Source: Euglena gracilis | Taxonomy: Eukaryota; Euglenida; Euglenophyceae; Euglenales | Length of the DNA stretch: 64,000 nt | NCBI GenBank assembly: GCA_039621445.1 | Contig: CP154955.1 | Span: forward strand, 7,674,566 to 7,738,565 | Direction: 5' to 3' | Part shown: positions 12,501 through 32,500 of the stretch, one piece after another | How positions within the stretch are numbered: position 1 is the first letter of the stretch | How the letters are laid out: every line of letters begins with the position of its first letter | Translations under genes and position numbers: made by a program | The notes under the pieces: model-generated | Told to the model about the DNA's origin: nothing | Seen by the model: the letters and a program-made list of their open reading frames with translations, nothing else | Database searches by the model: none

Positions 12501-14571
12501 TTCGCAAACTTCTGAAACGTTCTCTGCAATCATACAGATTTCTCCACCTGTTTTTTGAAGCTGCTGGATTTGCATGGCACAGAATCCGTGTCTGCGGCAA
12601 AATGGAATCGTACCCTAAATAAATTATCCCTCTGCAAAGCCATACTTTTAGGCTCTGCTGGGGGACAAAAGGGTGAATGTGCTGGTGGGTTAGAGATTGG
12701 GGGTGTCAGTAGATTGGGGCAGCCGATGTGAAACCAACGCGATTCATATGCCACGCGGAACGAGTGGGGGGGGGGGGGCGTACGGGAAGGGGGGCGGCAT
12801 CAATTTGGCGATGTTTGCACCCAGAAGCTCAGCCTCCTCGTAGCCGAAGAGCTCCAGGGCCACAGCGTTGACGGCCAGGATGGTGCCCGTCTGCAGGACG
12901 GAAAAGAGTCAGGGCTAAATGTGGCCGAGGGTCGAGGCGGGAGCAACCCCCCCCCCCCAAAACACCCAATCACCTCCAGGCACTTGTTTTTTTTTTGGCG
13001 CCGTTGTTCGGATTTGTCGAGATTTGCTAAAACTTCCACCTCCAGAAAATCAAAAAAAGCTGCTGTCGAGATTTGCTGGGATTTGTCGGGATTTCTTGGG
13101 GTCAGTCGGAACCCCAACCTCCACAAGGCCCAAAAACCTGTTGGGTTCGCTGGGATTTGTCACCGGAGGTGCCTGCCCACACCCACACCTCGTCGGCCAC
13201 CACAGCGGCGTCCAGGATCATTCTCAGGCAAGCGACGGGTTCGCTGGTGTTGCCTTTGCTAGCTTTGCTGGGGCCAGCCCCCTGCCTCTGGTTGGTCGTC
13301 TCAAACCAGAGCCCTGGAAAGGCTGCCAGGCAAAATAAAACTCGTTGTTCAAGAACCCAAGGCTCATCAATTTTGCTTTGTCCATCTGTCAACTTGCATG
13401 GTTTTGCTAATTTCTCCATCTGCCTTTCTCGATAATGCTTTTTGGTTTGGTCGCTTGTGGTCTCCTGGTACTGTTGAAAGCATTGTTTGCGTGTGTGTAC
13501 AAATCGGTACTGTTTATCATACTTCAGGAATATCATGCCTTGCAATTTCTGTTTCGACACCATCGCAACACTGCACCTCATTCCTTCAATGAGAAATATT
13601 GGCTGTGCAATCACATTCAATGGTAAAGCACTGAATAGCGAATCTCACGACTCCAGTAAAAGATCCAATTTAAATGGCACAATTCTGGAAACCCAAATGT
13701 CCCTTGCTGTCCCAGGCAATGACCTTTGGGTTAAGACCGTCTGGGTTGAAATTCCCCGTCTGAGATTAGCAGAAAAAGAACCACTCATTTTGGGGGCTGG
13801 GTAAATCGGGGGGATTTTCACCATCTTGATTAAAAAAATCACCAGCTGGTCTTGGCGCCGATGTGGAAATGTGGACTGTGGTATTTTTTTTGGTAACTTT
13901 GTAACAAAAAGCCCCCAAAATACCCGTTTTGGGTATTTTGGGGGCTTTTTGTTACAAAGTTACCAAAAAAAATACCAAAGTCCACATTTCCACATCGGCA
14001 CCAGGACCAGCTGGCGATTTTATGATTCAAGCTGGTGAAAATCCCCCCGATAAATAGCCCCCAAAATAGCCAAAACGGGTATTTTGGCAAAGTTGGTGTC
14101 AAAATTTTCAACTAGCTGGGCATCTAAAAAAATCGGGTTTCCCAAACTATCTTGACAATGAAGCAAAATCAAATAAGCATCCGGAGAGCAAAAATGAAGC
14201 CCTTGGAATGCCCTATCCAACTATGGTTTACTTTCCCCCCAACTCTTCGTGTAGCCCGAGTTACGGCAATTTTTTTCGGCCAATTTTGGGGCAGAGAGGG
14301 GGTCACTAATAATTCAACTGGCCGACTTCGGACCAGCTCCAGTCAAGCCCCCCCCCCCCCCGGGTACCGCAATGCATAAACACAGGCCTGACTCGGATGG
14401 ACCCCCACCCCGCCCCGCCCCGCCCCGCCCCCCAGCAGCAACCTCACAAAACCCCCTCTTGAGGGTGCTCGTTCCAGGGTTGCAGCGAGGGGCCTGGGTG
14501 AAGCTGAAAGGGCCGCCCGGCGTGACGGGGGAGGCGGGTTCCTGCTGGAGCCCCAGGGCGGTGGAGACTTC
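9600..14571 (-). CDS. PAS-domain protein, six exons
   Basis: Exons in order: 14571-14443, 13287-13189, 12890-12784, 10314-10172, 10086-9941, 9668-9600 (stop TGA). Each has an AG acceptor and a GT donor, and all joins keep phase, although the fourth and fifth pass through poly-G runs. The PAS fold is split over exons 2-4: CLRMILDAAVVADE, then TGTILAVNAVALELFGYEEA and ELLGANIAKLMPPPF, then ALVGQPRSLQVPCKSGQL. This fits the usual PAS order (helix, G.I..vN.aa..lFGY...El.G.~i..Lmp, G.pR.l...kdG). PAS domains sense ligands, redox state or light, or mediate protein contacts; which applies cannot be told. The last exon ends KGSHIFLACFQPLPA. No kinase, cyclase or DNA-binding domain was seen; the true 5' end may lie further upstream. 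The 2.5-kb intron 3 separates the halves of the fold. Confidence 0.72.
10087..10171 (-). other. 85-bp intron of the PAS gene, similar at both ends to the transporter-like gene's intron 1
   Basis: The whole intron is 85 bp. It starts GTCGCTTGAGCCGGAGGGG, continues ACCCCACTCCCTGAGG, and ends with CAGCCAGCAGCCTTTTTCC, then AGATGCCCCAG. Positions 1-50 and the CAGCC...TTTCC block match the ends of the intron at 4195-3265 in an unrelated gene. Confidence 0.6.
13806..14051. repeat. 246-bp near-perfect palindrome (foldback element)
   Basis: The arms read outward from a centre near 13929. The inner arm carries GTAACTTTGTAACAAAAAGC and its complement, then ATGTGGAAATGTGGAC, then CCAGCTGGT; the outer ends are CGGGGGGATTTTCACC and GGTGAAAATCCCCCCG. 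TAAAT lies at both borders (13802-13806 and about 14051-14055), a possible target duplication. It sits in intron 1 of the PAS gene. A partial extra arm follows at 14056-14105. Confidence 0.9.
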
Positions 14572-14799
14572 CTGGGAGGCGGGGGCAGGCAGTGGTGCTT
14601 GGGACCCGCATGTGCCCGTCGAAACGATGAAACTATGCCTGTTGTCGTGATGCTCAGGATTTACAACATATATTGACATTTCCTTCAATGTGGTTTCTGA
14701 TTATTAAAAAAAATGATTAAAATGCAGATTATTTCATTTGGTTAACACCAACATCGAAGCATAATACTCATAATTCACAAACAGGGGAGTTAAAAGCAG

Positions 14800-14867
14800 A
14801 CACAAACACGCACGCATGCACGCACGCACATACACACACACACGCGCGCGCCTACATGCATTTGTGC

Positions 14868-14913
<46 letters not shown>

Positions 14914-14935
14914 GTGCATGTGCAGGTGTCCGTGC
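14800..14935. repeat. CA/TG compound microsatellite
   Basis: ACGC, CACG and then a pure GT run of about 20 units. The apparent ORFs are repeat read-through. The surrounding 14.6-15.2 kb shows no exon and probably separates the PAS gene from the kinase-like gene. Confidence 0.9.
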
Positions 14936-15264
14936 GTGAATGCGTGCACCAATTGTTGCTGGATGAAAAATGTTGTTCAAGAAATGCAGGAAGATGAACA
15001 GAAACAATTACAACAAACACCCACATTGCTGCCCTAGGTGACTAAGGGTGCAACAAGACTGGCATAAAAAAAAACCTGCTAAGATGGGCAACACAGCCGG
15101 CAGGAAACACCTGGAAAAGCCTGAAATTTTGAGAAAACATCCACAAAATATGAAAAATATGTGATATATTTGGGGGAAAAATTAACGTGTTCAAGTCACA
15201 AAAAAAGTGTGCGAAAATCCCCCCTGGCGTGGCGCCGAGAGGTGTTGCTCACACTTGAATACGT

Positions 15265-23099
<7,835 letters not shown>

Positions 23100-23145
23100 C
23101 TGCAGACAATGCACTTAATCACATGGCGCCGCCACACGTCACACA

Positions 23146-23405
23146 CATCACATCACACATCACACATCACACATCACATCACACATCACATCACACATCA
23201 CATCACACATCACATCACACATCACACATCACATCACACATCACACATCACACATCACACATCACACATCACACATCACACATCACACATCACACATCAC
23301 ACATCACACATCACATCACACATCACACATCACACATCACATCACACATCACACATCACACATCACATCACACATCACACATCACACATCACACATCACA
23401 TCACA
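23146..23405. repeat. CACAT / CATCACA satellite
   Basis: A 260-bp array built from CACAT and CATCACA units in irregular alternation. It lies just upstream of the first recognised exon of the kinase-like gene. Confidence 0.95.
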
Positions 23406-25438
23406 CACATAATACACGTATACGTTCCCCGGGATTTTTTAAAAACCTGGGGTCCAGCTGTCTGGCTGGAAACAGGAGCTGGCTGGAAAGAAGATGCTGG
23501 CTGCACCCCCCCCCCCTCCGGGTGGTGAGGGGTTCTAGCCGACTGCGGAGCTGCATTGGGATTAGAACTGCAACCTGCATCCAATCCCAAGAGCCCAAAT
23601 CCAGCTGGATTGGAATTCTTCAACGGAAAATTTGACGTGAAACACTAAAAAAAAAAACACTTTTCTGCAGCGGACCCACTCAGTGGGGGGCAGAGGATCT
23701 GCACCGTGCTGGGAGCTGCTGGATGGGAAAAAAGTGGCCGGGCAGGGAATCAACGTTGCCAATGCTTTATAGAAGTGGTTTTCGAGCATTTTCTAATGGT
23801 TGCGCAACCTTACATTTGGTCCTTCCCTAAACTTCGAAAAATGTGATGCAGTCAGGGATTCCAGAAAATTGCATTGCACGATATTGATATTTTCCCTCAG
23901 TATCCAGTAAGAGGGGCTTCCATTCGTGTGTGTGTGTGTGCGCGCGCGCGCGGGGGGGGGTGCTCACTTGAGTGCATGTGTGCGTGTGCGCGTGCTTGCA
24001 TGTGTGTATGCATGTGTGCGCGCGTGTACATGTGTGTCGTGGTTTTTGTGTTTGTGATGCCAAAAGGGATGAGCCAAAAGGGTCTTCCACACAGCCTCTC
24101 TCTAACCTTTAAAGTTGAAAGAGCTTCCTTCAGGAGGTCGGATCCAGAACCGAGAACCCAGAAAGGCTCTTGTGTGTGATACACATCATTTCCTGCGTCT
24201 TTTATACGGTTGAACAGTCCATCCCCCCCCCCCAAAGCGGATTCTCATTTAAAAAAAAATGGTTATCTCGACATTTTTTTTTGAAACCAACCTCGACACC
24301 TTTGCGTACTTGGTGGAAATTCAACCATACCAATTCAGCCTCGAAATAAACGGCAAAACAACAAAAGCCAGGAGAAGTCCATCAATTCCCCCTTTCTTTT
24401 CAGCATGTGTTGACAAAATTCAGAAATTGGAACATTTATCTCGTCCAGTTCATCAGATTTACAAAAAAGGCACTGTTAACCGAACAAAACTGGTGATGCT
24501 TTCGGAAATCCAAAAAAAGGGAGTCGGGCAGCTTGGCTGACCAATGAGATCAAAAGCCAATATATATCAGTCCCAAGGTTCTTCGGCCAGGTGCATGAGT
24601 CTTTGAAAATGGGTGGCGTTCCGGCTTCGACACAATAAAATACAGACCACCACAGTGCTAAAGCGGTGCAGAACATCGGAATGGAAAAAAATGGGGCCCA
24701 CTGCTTGCAGTCATTGAGCCACTGAATTTGGGCCGGAAAAACCTTTGCCAGGTCGCGCACAGGCCCATTCATAGTGGCTCTGAATACTATTTTGGTTGAG
24801 GGGGGGCCATACACCAATAGAATATTAAACATTGGTAAAATTAGGAATTGCTCATCGAAACCGTCTCTTCCATCACCCAATCACCCAGCAACGTGCAAAA
24901 CAGACTTCACTTCTGTTCAAAAAAAAGTGCCCTAAACTCAATGTCGAGTATTGGCAACATCTTCACCATGGCAGAGGCCTCCCCAGGATTTGTGTGAGTG
25001 ATGACAAGAGTGATGAATGATGAACAAGAGTTGGCTTGACGGCATCGGTGCCCCATTCACAGCGAGAGCAGGCATGGTACAGAGTGCGGGTGGAAGCAGG
25101 GAACTTGATATGGGGGGGGGGTCACCCCAGCCTCTGGGCGCCATAGAAAAAAAATCACCAGTGCTGGAATTTTTTTCGGCTGCAAAAAAGTCCGAAAATT
25201 ATGCCTCGGAGTCCGTCAATCAAAAAATCGAGAAAGACCGTCACTTCCCTGGCCGGGGAGGAAATTTTTTTTATTGATTCCGAGGGGGAGGTCCTGGACC
25301 CCCAGCCCGGAGGGGGGGGGGGTGGTCGAACCCGACCCCCGCCACCGGGGTTGGTCCGACCCCCCGTTGGCCAAGGCTCACTTAATACCCTTGGCGGAAA
25401 GCCCTTTCATTGGGGGGGGGGAGGTCACGGTCAGGAGG
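23406..25438. other. Region between the ankyrin/F-box and kinase-like genes
   Basis: Contains a repeat fragment with GGCTGGAAACAGGAGCTGG at 23460-23505 and a GTGTGCGCGCGCG tract at 23925-24045. A frame at 24235-24100 (minus) contains EPFWVLGSGSDLLKEAL before a GTTAGAG, which could be an upstream exon, but its phase does not fit the next exon. The first exon of the kinase-like gene should lie here; I could not fix it. Confidence 0.4.
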
Positions 25439-25498
25439 TCATGCGTCCTCCGGCGGTGCAACGGCGACCTCGTAGGATGGGGGAGAGGGCCAGGGCGG
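25439..25498 (-). CDS. Possible 3'-terminal exon, unknown protein
   Basis: It starts after a CCCCAG acceptor (minus) in a GC-rich island between A-rich tracts. One frame (WPSPPSYEVAVAPPEDA, stop TGA at 25441-25439) and another (ALALSPILRGRRC) are both open to a stop, so the frame is undecided. The position would suit the last exon of the ankyrin/F-box gene. Confidence 0.3.
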   Translation of the reverse strand, partial: PPWPSPPSYEVAVAPPEDA

Positions 25499-25999
25499 CT
25501 GGGGTATGGGCGACAAGGAAGCGGAAAAATACGATGCATCACAACAGCACGTCAACAGGGTGGAAATGAAGCAAACTGAAACGCAATATGGACCCTCAAA
25601 AAAAACGCGACACCAAAAAAAAGCAAAAATCAAAAAAATCAAAAACAAACAAAACACACGAAATGCAAATTTCGTCAAAATTGAAAAATGCAAAAAAAAA
25701 CAACAACGTAAAAAACAACGCAGTTGCACCCCTCCCCCCTGCAGCAAACCTGCCCCAAACCAGGCTGAATTTGACCAACGCTGGGGGAGGGGGTTCTCGG
25801 AGTGCCTGCCCACAGCATTGCCCCTCCGGGGGGGGGGTGCCTGCCTGCCTGACAGAAAATGAGCCAAATATGGTCTCTGTCCCAGCCGTTTTTTTGTTTT
25901 GGCAGAGTGCCCAGGTACTTTTGGCCATGCACCCTTCCTTCCTCCCCCAGGGGGGGGGTCGGATGCGGGTGCCTTGGAATGCCTGCCCAGGCCGGCCCC

Positions 26000-26612
26000 C
26001 AGGGATTTCTTCAAGACCGGGGGGGGGGGAGGGGGGTGCCCCCAGCCCGGGGGGGCGGTCCTGGAGCCACTTTTTGGGGGTAAATTTTGGGTCAAAAAAG
26101 GCCGAAATGGGGAGGGTACCCCCAAGGCCCTTGGGGGCACCCCGGGGGGGGGGGAGGGAGGCGTCCAGACCCACCCACCCCACCTCACCTCCCCTCCCCC
26201 CTTGGGGTCAGGCATTTGCTTAAGGACCCGGGGGGGGGGGTACTGGCTAGCCAATCGGCTAGACACTGGAAAAAAATGGACTAGCTAGAACCCCCCCCGG
26301 GGGGGGGGTCCCCCGAACTGGAAAAATGAGGTTTTTAATAGGTTTTTGGCTGATTTTGTTCCAAAATTCCCAAAAATGGCCAAAAACGGGCATTTTTGAC
26401 CATTTTTGGGGGTCCCAAAAAATTTTTCGGCGCTTCGTGCCGGTCACTGGAAAAAATTTCCACTAGCTAGCCCTGCTAGCAGACCCCCCGGGGGGGGGTC
26501 TGCTAGAAATCCCACTAGCCAAATTTGGACTAGCTGCAGTCCAGCCCCCCCCCCCGGAGGGGTGCTGCAATCTCTTAAGCAAATGCCTGCTTGGGGTCCA
26601 AAAATTAAAAAA
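26000..26612. mobile_element. Family A-like MITE split by a family B MITE
   Basis: It starts CAGGGATTTCTTCAAGACC, runs to CTTGGGGT at 26208, and resumes after the inserted element with CTTGGGGTCCAAAAATTAAA, ending CCCCCTG at about 26612. The outer target duplication is not evident. Confidence 0.65.
26209..26589. mobile_element. hAT-like MITE, family B, with exact 8-bp duplication
   Basis: 381 bp, starting CAGGCATTTGCTTAAGGACC and ending CTCTTAAGCAAATGCCTG. CTTGGGGT flanks both sides (26201-26208 and 26590-26597). The interior has nested inverted motifs (GGCTAGCCAATCGGCTAG, CTGGAAAAAAATGGACTAG) and a CGGCGCTTCGTGCCGG hairpin. The copy at 52005 is highly similar. Confidence 0.9.
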
Positions 26613-27229
26613 AAATCCCCCTGACAGTGGGGTTGGCCTTGCCTTAAAATTCAGCCTGCCCAAAACAGCCATTCTTATGGGAGCAAAAATTGCGGCAACG
26701 GTCTACCTCACCAGATTTGGACACAATCCACAGATCATGCAAATTTCTCTTCCTTTTCGAGACAGAGCGATTTTCAAAGAGCTGGGAATGCAGCATGTTG
26801 GACAAAGTGGAGTACGCACAAAAACACATGCATGTGGAAATTCAAAAAAGGGTTTGGGATACAAAAAAGTGCAACTAACGTCGACAAAAGAATCCAACAA
26901 AAAAAACTATGCTGATTTTATTTGTATCGTGTAACAAAGAAAACACATTTTTTTCACTGTCCAAATTTCTGGTCCCAGTGGTGACTGCTGCTTGTTGAAC
27001 AACCCCACACCCAACAGGGTCTGATCTCACCCACCCGTGATTCATTGCACAGAGACTACGTGTGAAATGCATAGGAGGGGTTGTCAAGGCTGGTTCACCG
27101 AAAGCCCTGTCGCCCCTTATTCCATCCTTTCTCTCACTTCATCGAGCCCCCTTCTGGGAGCCTGCCATGCAAATGAGAGTGAGCAGTCGGATTAACCAGA
27201 TCGACCTCCCTCCACCCCCCCCCCCCAAA

Positions 27230-29410
27230 GCCCCCCTGGGTGGGGCTGGCCGAACCAGTCCACCGGAGCCATCAGGCTCGTGGGGCTGAACGCCAAAACC
27301 TCGTCTACCGGTTGGTTCTGAATGGGAAGGGGGCAGAGCTGCACATTGGGTGGATGGGCGCTTGAGTGTGATGTGCTTGAGTGTGATGTGGCGCCAGTGT
27401 ACCATTTCGTGATATCCGTGCAATACAATTGTCCATTGTAAGGTGGTAAGATGACGTTTTTCGTCAGGATTGTGTGTCTGTCTTCGTTCGCAGGTAACAA
27501 GTGGCCTGCTTGGGTATGGTTGGGTTGGTTGGATTTCGGATTTTTTCAAGACAGCCACCAATCCTTGTAAAAATTGTAAAAAAAAAGGGAGACTGTAAAA
27601 AAATGCAAATGAGGTTCTCATCACTTTCCTATTTTGTGATTTCAAAATCCACTCCAGGGGTGTGCCAAAAGCTGCAAGCGAAAACAAATCTGTAGAAGAT
27701 GGGCAGGGACAATCTGTTCTGTTCAGCCCTGGGAGGGAAAGCAGCGTCAAGCATGAGGTATCGATGATGGTCCGCCACGCGGAGCACGTCGCACACGCTC
27801 TCTGTGGGCAGAGAAGGCACATCCTTCACCTCCTTTACGGCACTGGTTCTGCTGAGGTCACTGAGGGAGACGACCTCTGCGGAATCACGACGTCCATTCG
27901 AAAGTTGAAATAGCGTCGCGAAATAAACCCTCCCCCCAAATAATACCCCCCGGGGTAGTATTTTTTCGCCCGAAGACCCGGCCCGAGGGGGGGGGGGTAT
28001 TATTTAGGGGGGGTATTATTTCCCAAAAAATTTCGAAATTTTGCGGAGTTCCGTAGGAGCAAAAACAGCGCCAAAACCCTCCTTTGGGGTCATTTTTTTG
28101 TACTTTCTCATGAAATTTTGCATTTTTTGGAGGTCAGATGACCCAGAAAAATCGATTTTTTTTCGTAATTTGTTGTCAGAGATTGTGATTTTTACCTACA
28201 TTTTCAGGTCAAAATCCGGGCCTTCGGCCCGAAACCAGGGGGGGGGGGTATTATTTCGGCGGCCGAAGTCGGACCCCAGGGGGAGGGGGGGGGGCTGTTA
28301 TTTGGAGGGGGGTATTATTTGGGGGGGGGCAGTATTATTTGGGGGGGGTTACCTTAAAAATGACACAGCCAGAGCCCCTGGAGTGCAAATTGCCGTGTGG
28401 TTTCTGTTTTTGCCAACATCAGCCGCATTTCTTCCTCATCTGGTTTTTTGCCACCAAAAAGAATAATGCTGAAAAACCTCGTTATTGTGCAGAATCATCT
28501 AGAATGGCACAATGGTGAAAATAAACTTCCCCACTAAAAAACAACAACAAAATAAACAATAAACAACAACAATAATAATAATAATAAACAAGGATATACC
28601 TCCTGAAGCATTCAATCACACACCAAAACACATCCACCTATCCGCCACTTGTGAAATAAAAAATCTACCCTCCCAAACCCCAAGGGGTCGCAACAATCGC
28701 CCGCACACCAGCAAAGCGGGCGGGGGCAGGTACTGGAACACGTGCACGAGGGCGTCCTCGCCCAGCCGGCGGAGCAAGCCCTGGACCCGTGCGCCGTCCA
28801 CCGCACTGGCACCTGCAGGGGGGGCAGACCAGCGGCTACTATACCAGCTATACTATATATACTATACCAGCTGTAATGGACTATAACTGGGCAGTGCATC
28901 TTTTGCCAAATTCGTTGTGCCATGCCTGTTCGTTCATAACAAATTCTCTTGCGGTGGGGGACGCTGTGTGTTGCTGGACGACCCCTCCCCCCCCCTCCAG
29001 ACCCCGGGTGGGCCCTGGACCCCCCCCAGTGGGCCTTCCGAGTTGAATAAAAAAAAAGCCTGCACACCACCTTGCGGGCCGCAACGGAGCAGACAAGCCC
29101 CGGCCCATTCGCCTCCCCTGGAGCTCTGTAAGTTGTCGGCAGGTGTGGGTTTCGGCATAAAATTTTTGGGAAACGCCCATAGACGACCCCCTGGGGGGTC
29201 CTGCGCTGCGTTGGGTGGGTGCGCCCCGGGGTCTTGAAGGTGGGTGGAAGGCACTCTCTGGGACAGGTGCCTTCCATAAAAGAAGCTCTGGTCTCTGTTT
29301 CAGACACACACACAGACAATATAAAAATATATATACATATAAATATGTAACACATTTATGCATATACACACATATGCACACACATACACACATACACACA
29401 CATACACACA

Positions 29411-29444
<34 letters not shown>

Positions 29445-29445
29445 C

Positions 29446-29501
<56 letters not shown>

Positions 29502-29502
29502 T

Positions 29503-29544
<42 letters not shown>

Positions 29545-32500
29545 CATGTCTGCATATATGCCCTGTGAGTGCGTTCATAATCGAGGCTACGTTTGAGCGC
29601 AGGTTGTGCGCCCGACGTTTGGGTTCGGGCGATGCCGCAGCCTCAGCCAAGCGGTCGGGCACCCCGAGGCATGCCCACACACACCCTGGGCGGGCCCCGC
29701 CTCGGGCCCCCGCGCGCCAGCCGCGGAGCCCGAGCCCCCCCGCGCCGCCAGCCGGCGCCGCCGCAGCTCGTGGGCCGTCTGCCAGTGGCCCATCTCCACT
29801 GCCCACCTAAAAGGGCGGCGGTGTTGGGCAGGGTGGACAGGAAAGCCTGGTGGGGGAGCCTAGCCGGGGAGCCCCCACCAGCCGTTGGGTGCCCGCTCAT
29901 AGCAGCCTCCCCCCCCCCCCACCCCCCTGGAGGGGTCCATTTTGGCCCCCGGTGCTTGCCGACCAGCCAATTTTCTTCGAAATCGGCCATTTTGGGTCAG
30001 GGTTAGGGTTGGCACTTAGCACTACCGACCCCAAAACCTGACCCCCCCCCCCTGGGGGGGATCGAAAATGCCCTACCTCCCCTGTCTGCCAATGGAACCC
30101 AGCCCAGGTGGGTGCTATGGGCTATGGGCTGTGGCCGGGGGGGGGGTGCGCCCTTCCTTAAAACGGAACCGCGCAAGGAAATATTTTTCGACGCCGAGGG
30201 TACCAAAGAAAATTAAACCCCCCCAACCTGTAAGAAACCCGTTTCTTATATGTGGGTTTCCGAAAATATAGCTGGGGGTTTCTTATAAGTGGGTGTCGAG
30301 GTCATTGCAAGGGAGTTTCTTGTAGGTGGGAGCTTCCTAAGCTCCAGCTTCCAGCTCCAACTCCAGTGCGCTCCAAAAAGCAGCTGCACATTGCTGCCTG
30401 CTTTTCCAAGAAGCAGTGACACCAACTCTGCTTTTGCCTGCACTGGACAGGTCTGTTGCGACAATTGTGCCCAACTGCTCCTGTTTAACATGGCATTTGG
30501 GGTTCCTCGTAGGTGGCCAACCAAGAGCTCCCAAGGGGTTTCTTATAGGTGGGGTGGTTTTATTAGATTCAAAATAAATTCAAATCGAAACCTCTGGAAA
30601 ACTGGCTGGGGTGGTGGGGAGTGGTCAAACCTCCCCACCCCATCCGCCCCATGGGGGTGAACCGCGGATGCGCAGCCCTCCGGGACGGCACCTTCTGGGA
30701 CTCCACCTGACCCCTTCCGTGAGCCACCCCAGGGAAGGATTGGGTGCCGCACTAATCAACGAGCTAATCTCAAGTTCACAATTTCTTAGCATCATTGCCC
30801 CATTGCCCTGTCCCCTTCCAAATATCTTGGATGAGTTGAAAACTGGATCTCCCTGCAACAGGCTGCAAGTCCACTCCAATGCGCGTTGCTTCATTTGCGG
30901 AAGGGGATCAAACACAATCAGTAAGAAATACAGTGATGCAATTCACGTAGAAAATAAAACTGACCCGCCCATTGGGCCAAAACGTCGAATTTGGATGCAT
31001 GGCCTGGTGTGATGTCATCACTCCGAGAACAGGTCTCTCGCACACAACCACAACCCCGGGATCCCCCTTGGGGGGTCTTTAAGGAGCTAAGTGGCTTTTT
31101 TCTTCAGGCGACCATAACCCGTTTTGATCAGTGCTGGATCTCATATGAGTAATTTTTGTAAATGGTGGCCCTATGGTCCCCCTGCCCCCATTGGGGGGGG
31201 ACTTCATCTCCCCACCTCCCCAAGCTCGGTTAGCCGGCCGGCTGGAAAGCTTGGAAAAGGGTGCTGGCTGGAAAAAAGGTACTGGACAGCCCCCCCCCCC
31301 CGGGGGGGGGGGGCCGGGGGGGTGGGGGGGGGGGGGGGGGGGTGGATCCTAGCGGCGGGGCTGGACCGGACCTTTCGGCGGACAGGCCCAGCCACTGGCA
31401 CGTCGGGTCGGCCCCGCGCAGCAGCAGCTCCTCCACGACGCCCGCCTGGCCGCAGTAGGCGGCGCACACGAGGGGGCTGGGGTAGTTGTAGCACACGCCG
31501 GTGATGAGCCCCTCCGCGACGAGGGTCGGGTCCAGGGAGGCGTCCAGGATGTCCGCCACCTGGGGCGGGAAGACTCGCACCAACCACGCGAATTAAACAA
31601 AAAACATGGGCACAGCGACCCCACCGGTTTTCAGCAACAAGCGAAACATAGAACCCTAAAACTGTTGGAAATGCTTTCCCCCCCATTCTTCATCTGCAAT
31701 ACTTGGCATCCTTCAAGATATCTTAACCCCTCCCCCCCAATAGAAGCACGGGTGCGTTTATAGCGACCGCCGCCTCCGGCGTCAGGGGGTGCGCTTCTAC
31801 CGCTTCTACTTGGACCCCACCTGCCCGATTTTTGTTGATTTCCTTTACAAATCCCATCAAAATGGGGGGTGCTGCACTTGTAGCGGACCGCCGCCTTCAG
31901 CGGCGGGGGGGGGGCGCTTTTATTTGGACCGTGCGCTTGCAGTGGCCCCGCGCTTCTATTAAGGGGGGGGGTTTATGCTAGCGGTGGAAAGACTCCTTGC
32001 GCCTATTTTTGGGCGGATCTGTGGAGATGCCGACACACGGTGTGCGGCACACCGTGCACAGTGTGTATAGTGCCCTTCGATGACTGGAAAAATGGAAATT
32101 GGAATAAAATTTATTTTCTTATTTTTTATGCCCTGTGCTGATTTTTCGATATTTTTTTTCCGAAAGGGTTTGGCATTGAAAGATGCACGGTGTGCACGGT
32201 AAACGGTGTGCACGGTGTGCGGCACAGATGTGCATGGTCGGCTTTCCCTTTGGACAAAAATTTTGGGTCGAATTTCTCATCAAAAATACCAAAAATACAC
32301 CCCCCCCAAATAAAACACATCTATCTCCTCTGAAATTTCAGCTACTGACCCCCCCCAAAAAACAGACGCAGCCTGACTTTTTTGAGGGAAGGTTACACAG
32401 CACCCGCAAAACTCTCACTTGCTTGCTCGCTCGCTGAGTCACTCACCCACCCACCCACCCACCCACCCACCCACCCACCCACCCACACCCACCCACCCAC

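Noticed and set aside
23897-24045. GTGTGCGCGCGCG tract as a possible Z-DNA regulatory site
   Set aside because: Such tracts are common throughout this window; nothing ties this one to a promoter.
24100-24235. Possible upstream exon of the kinase-like gene (EPFWVLGSGSDLLKEAL)
   Set aside because: The frame ends at a GT but phase 0 does not match the two leading bases needed by exon 23099-22968; composition alone is not enough.
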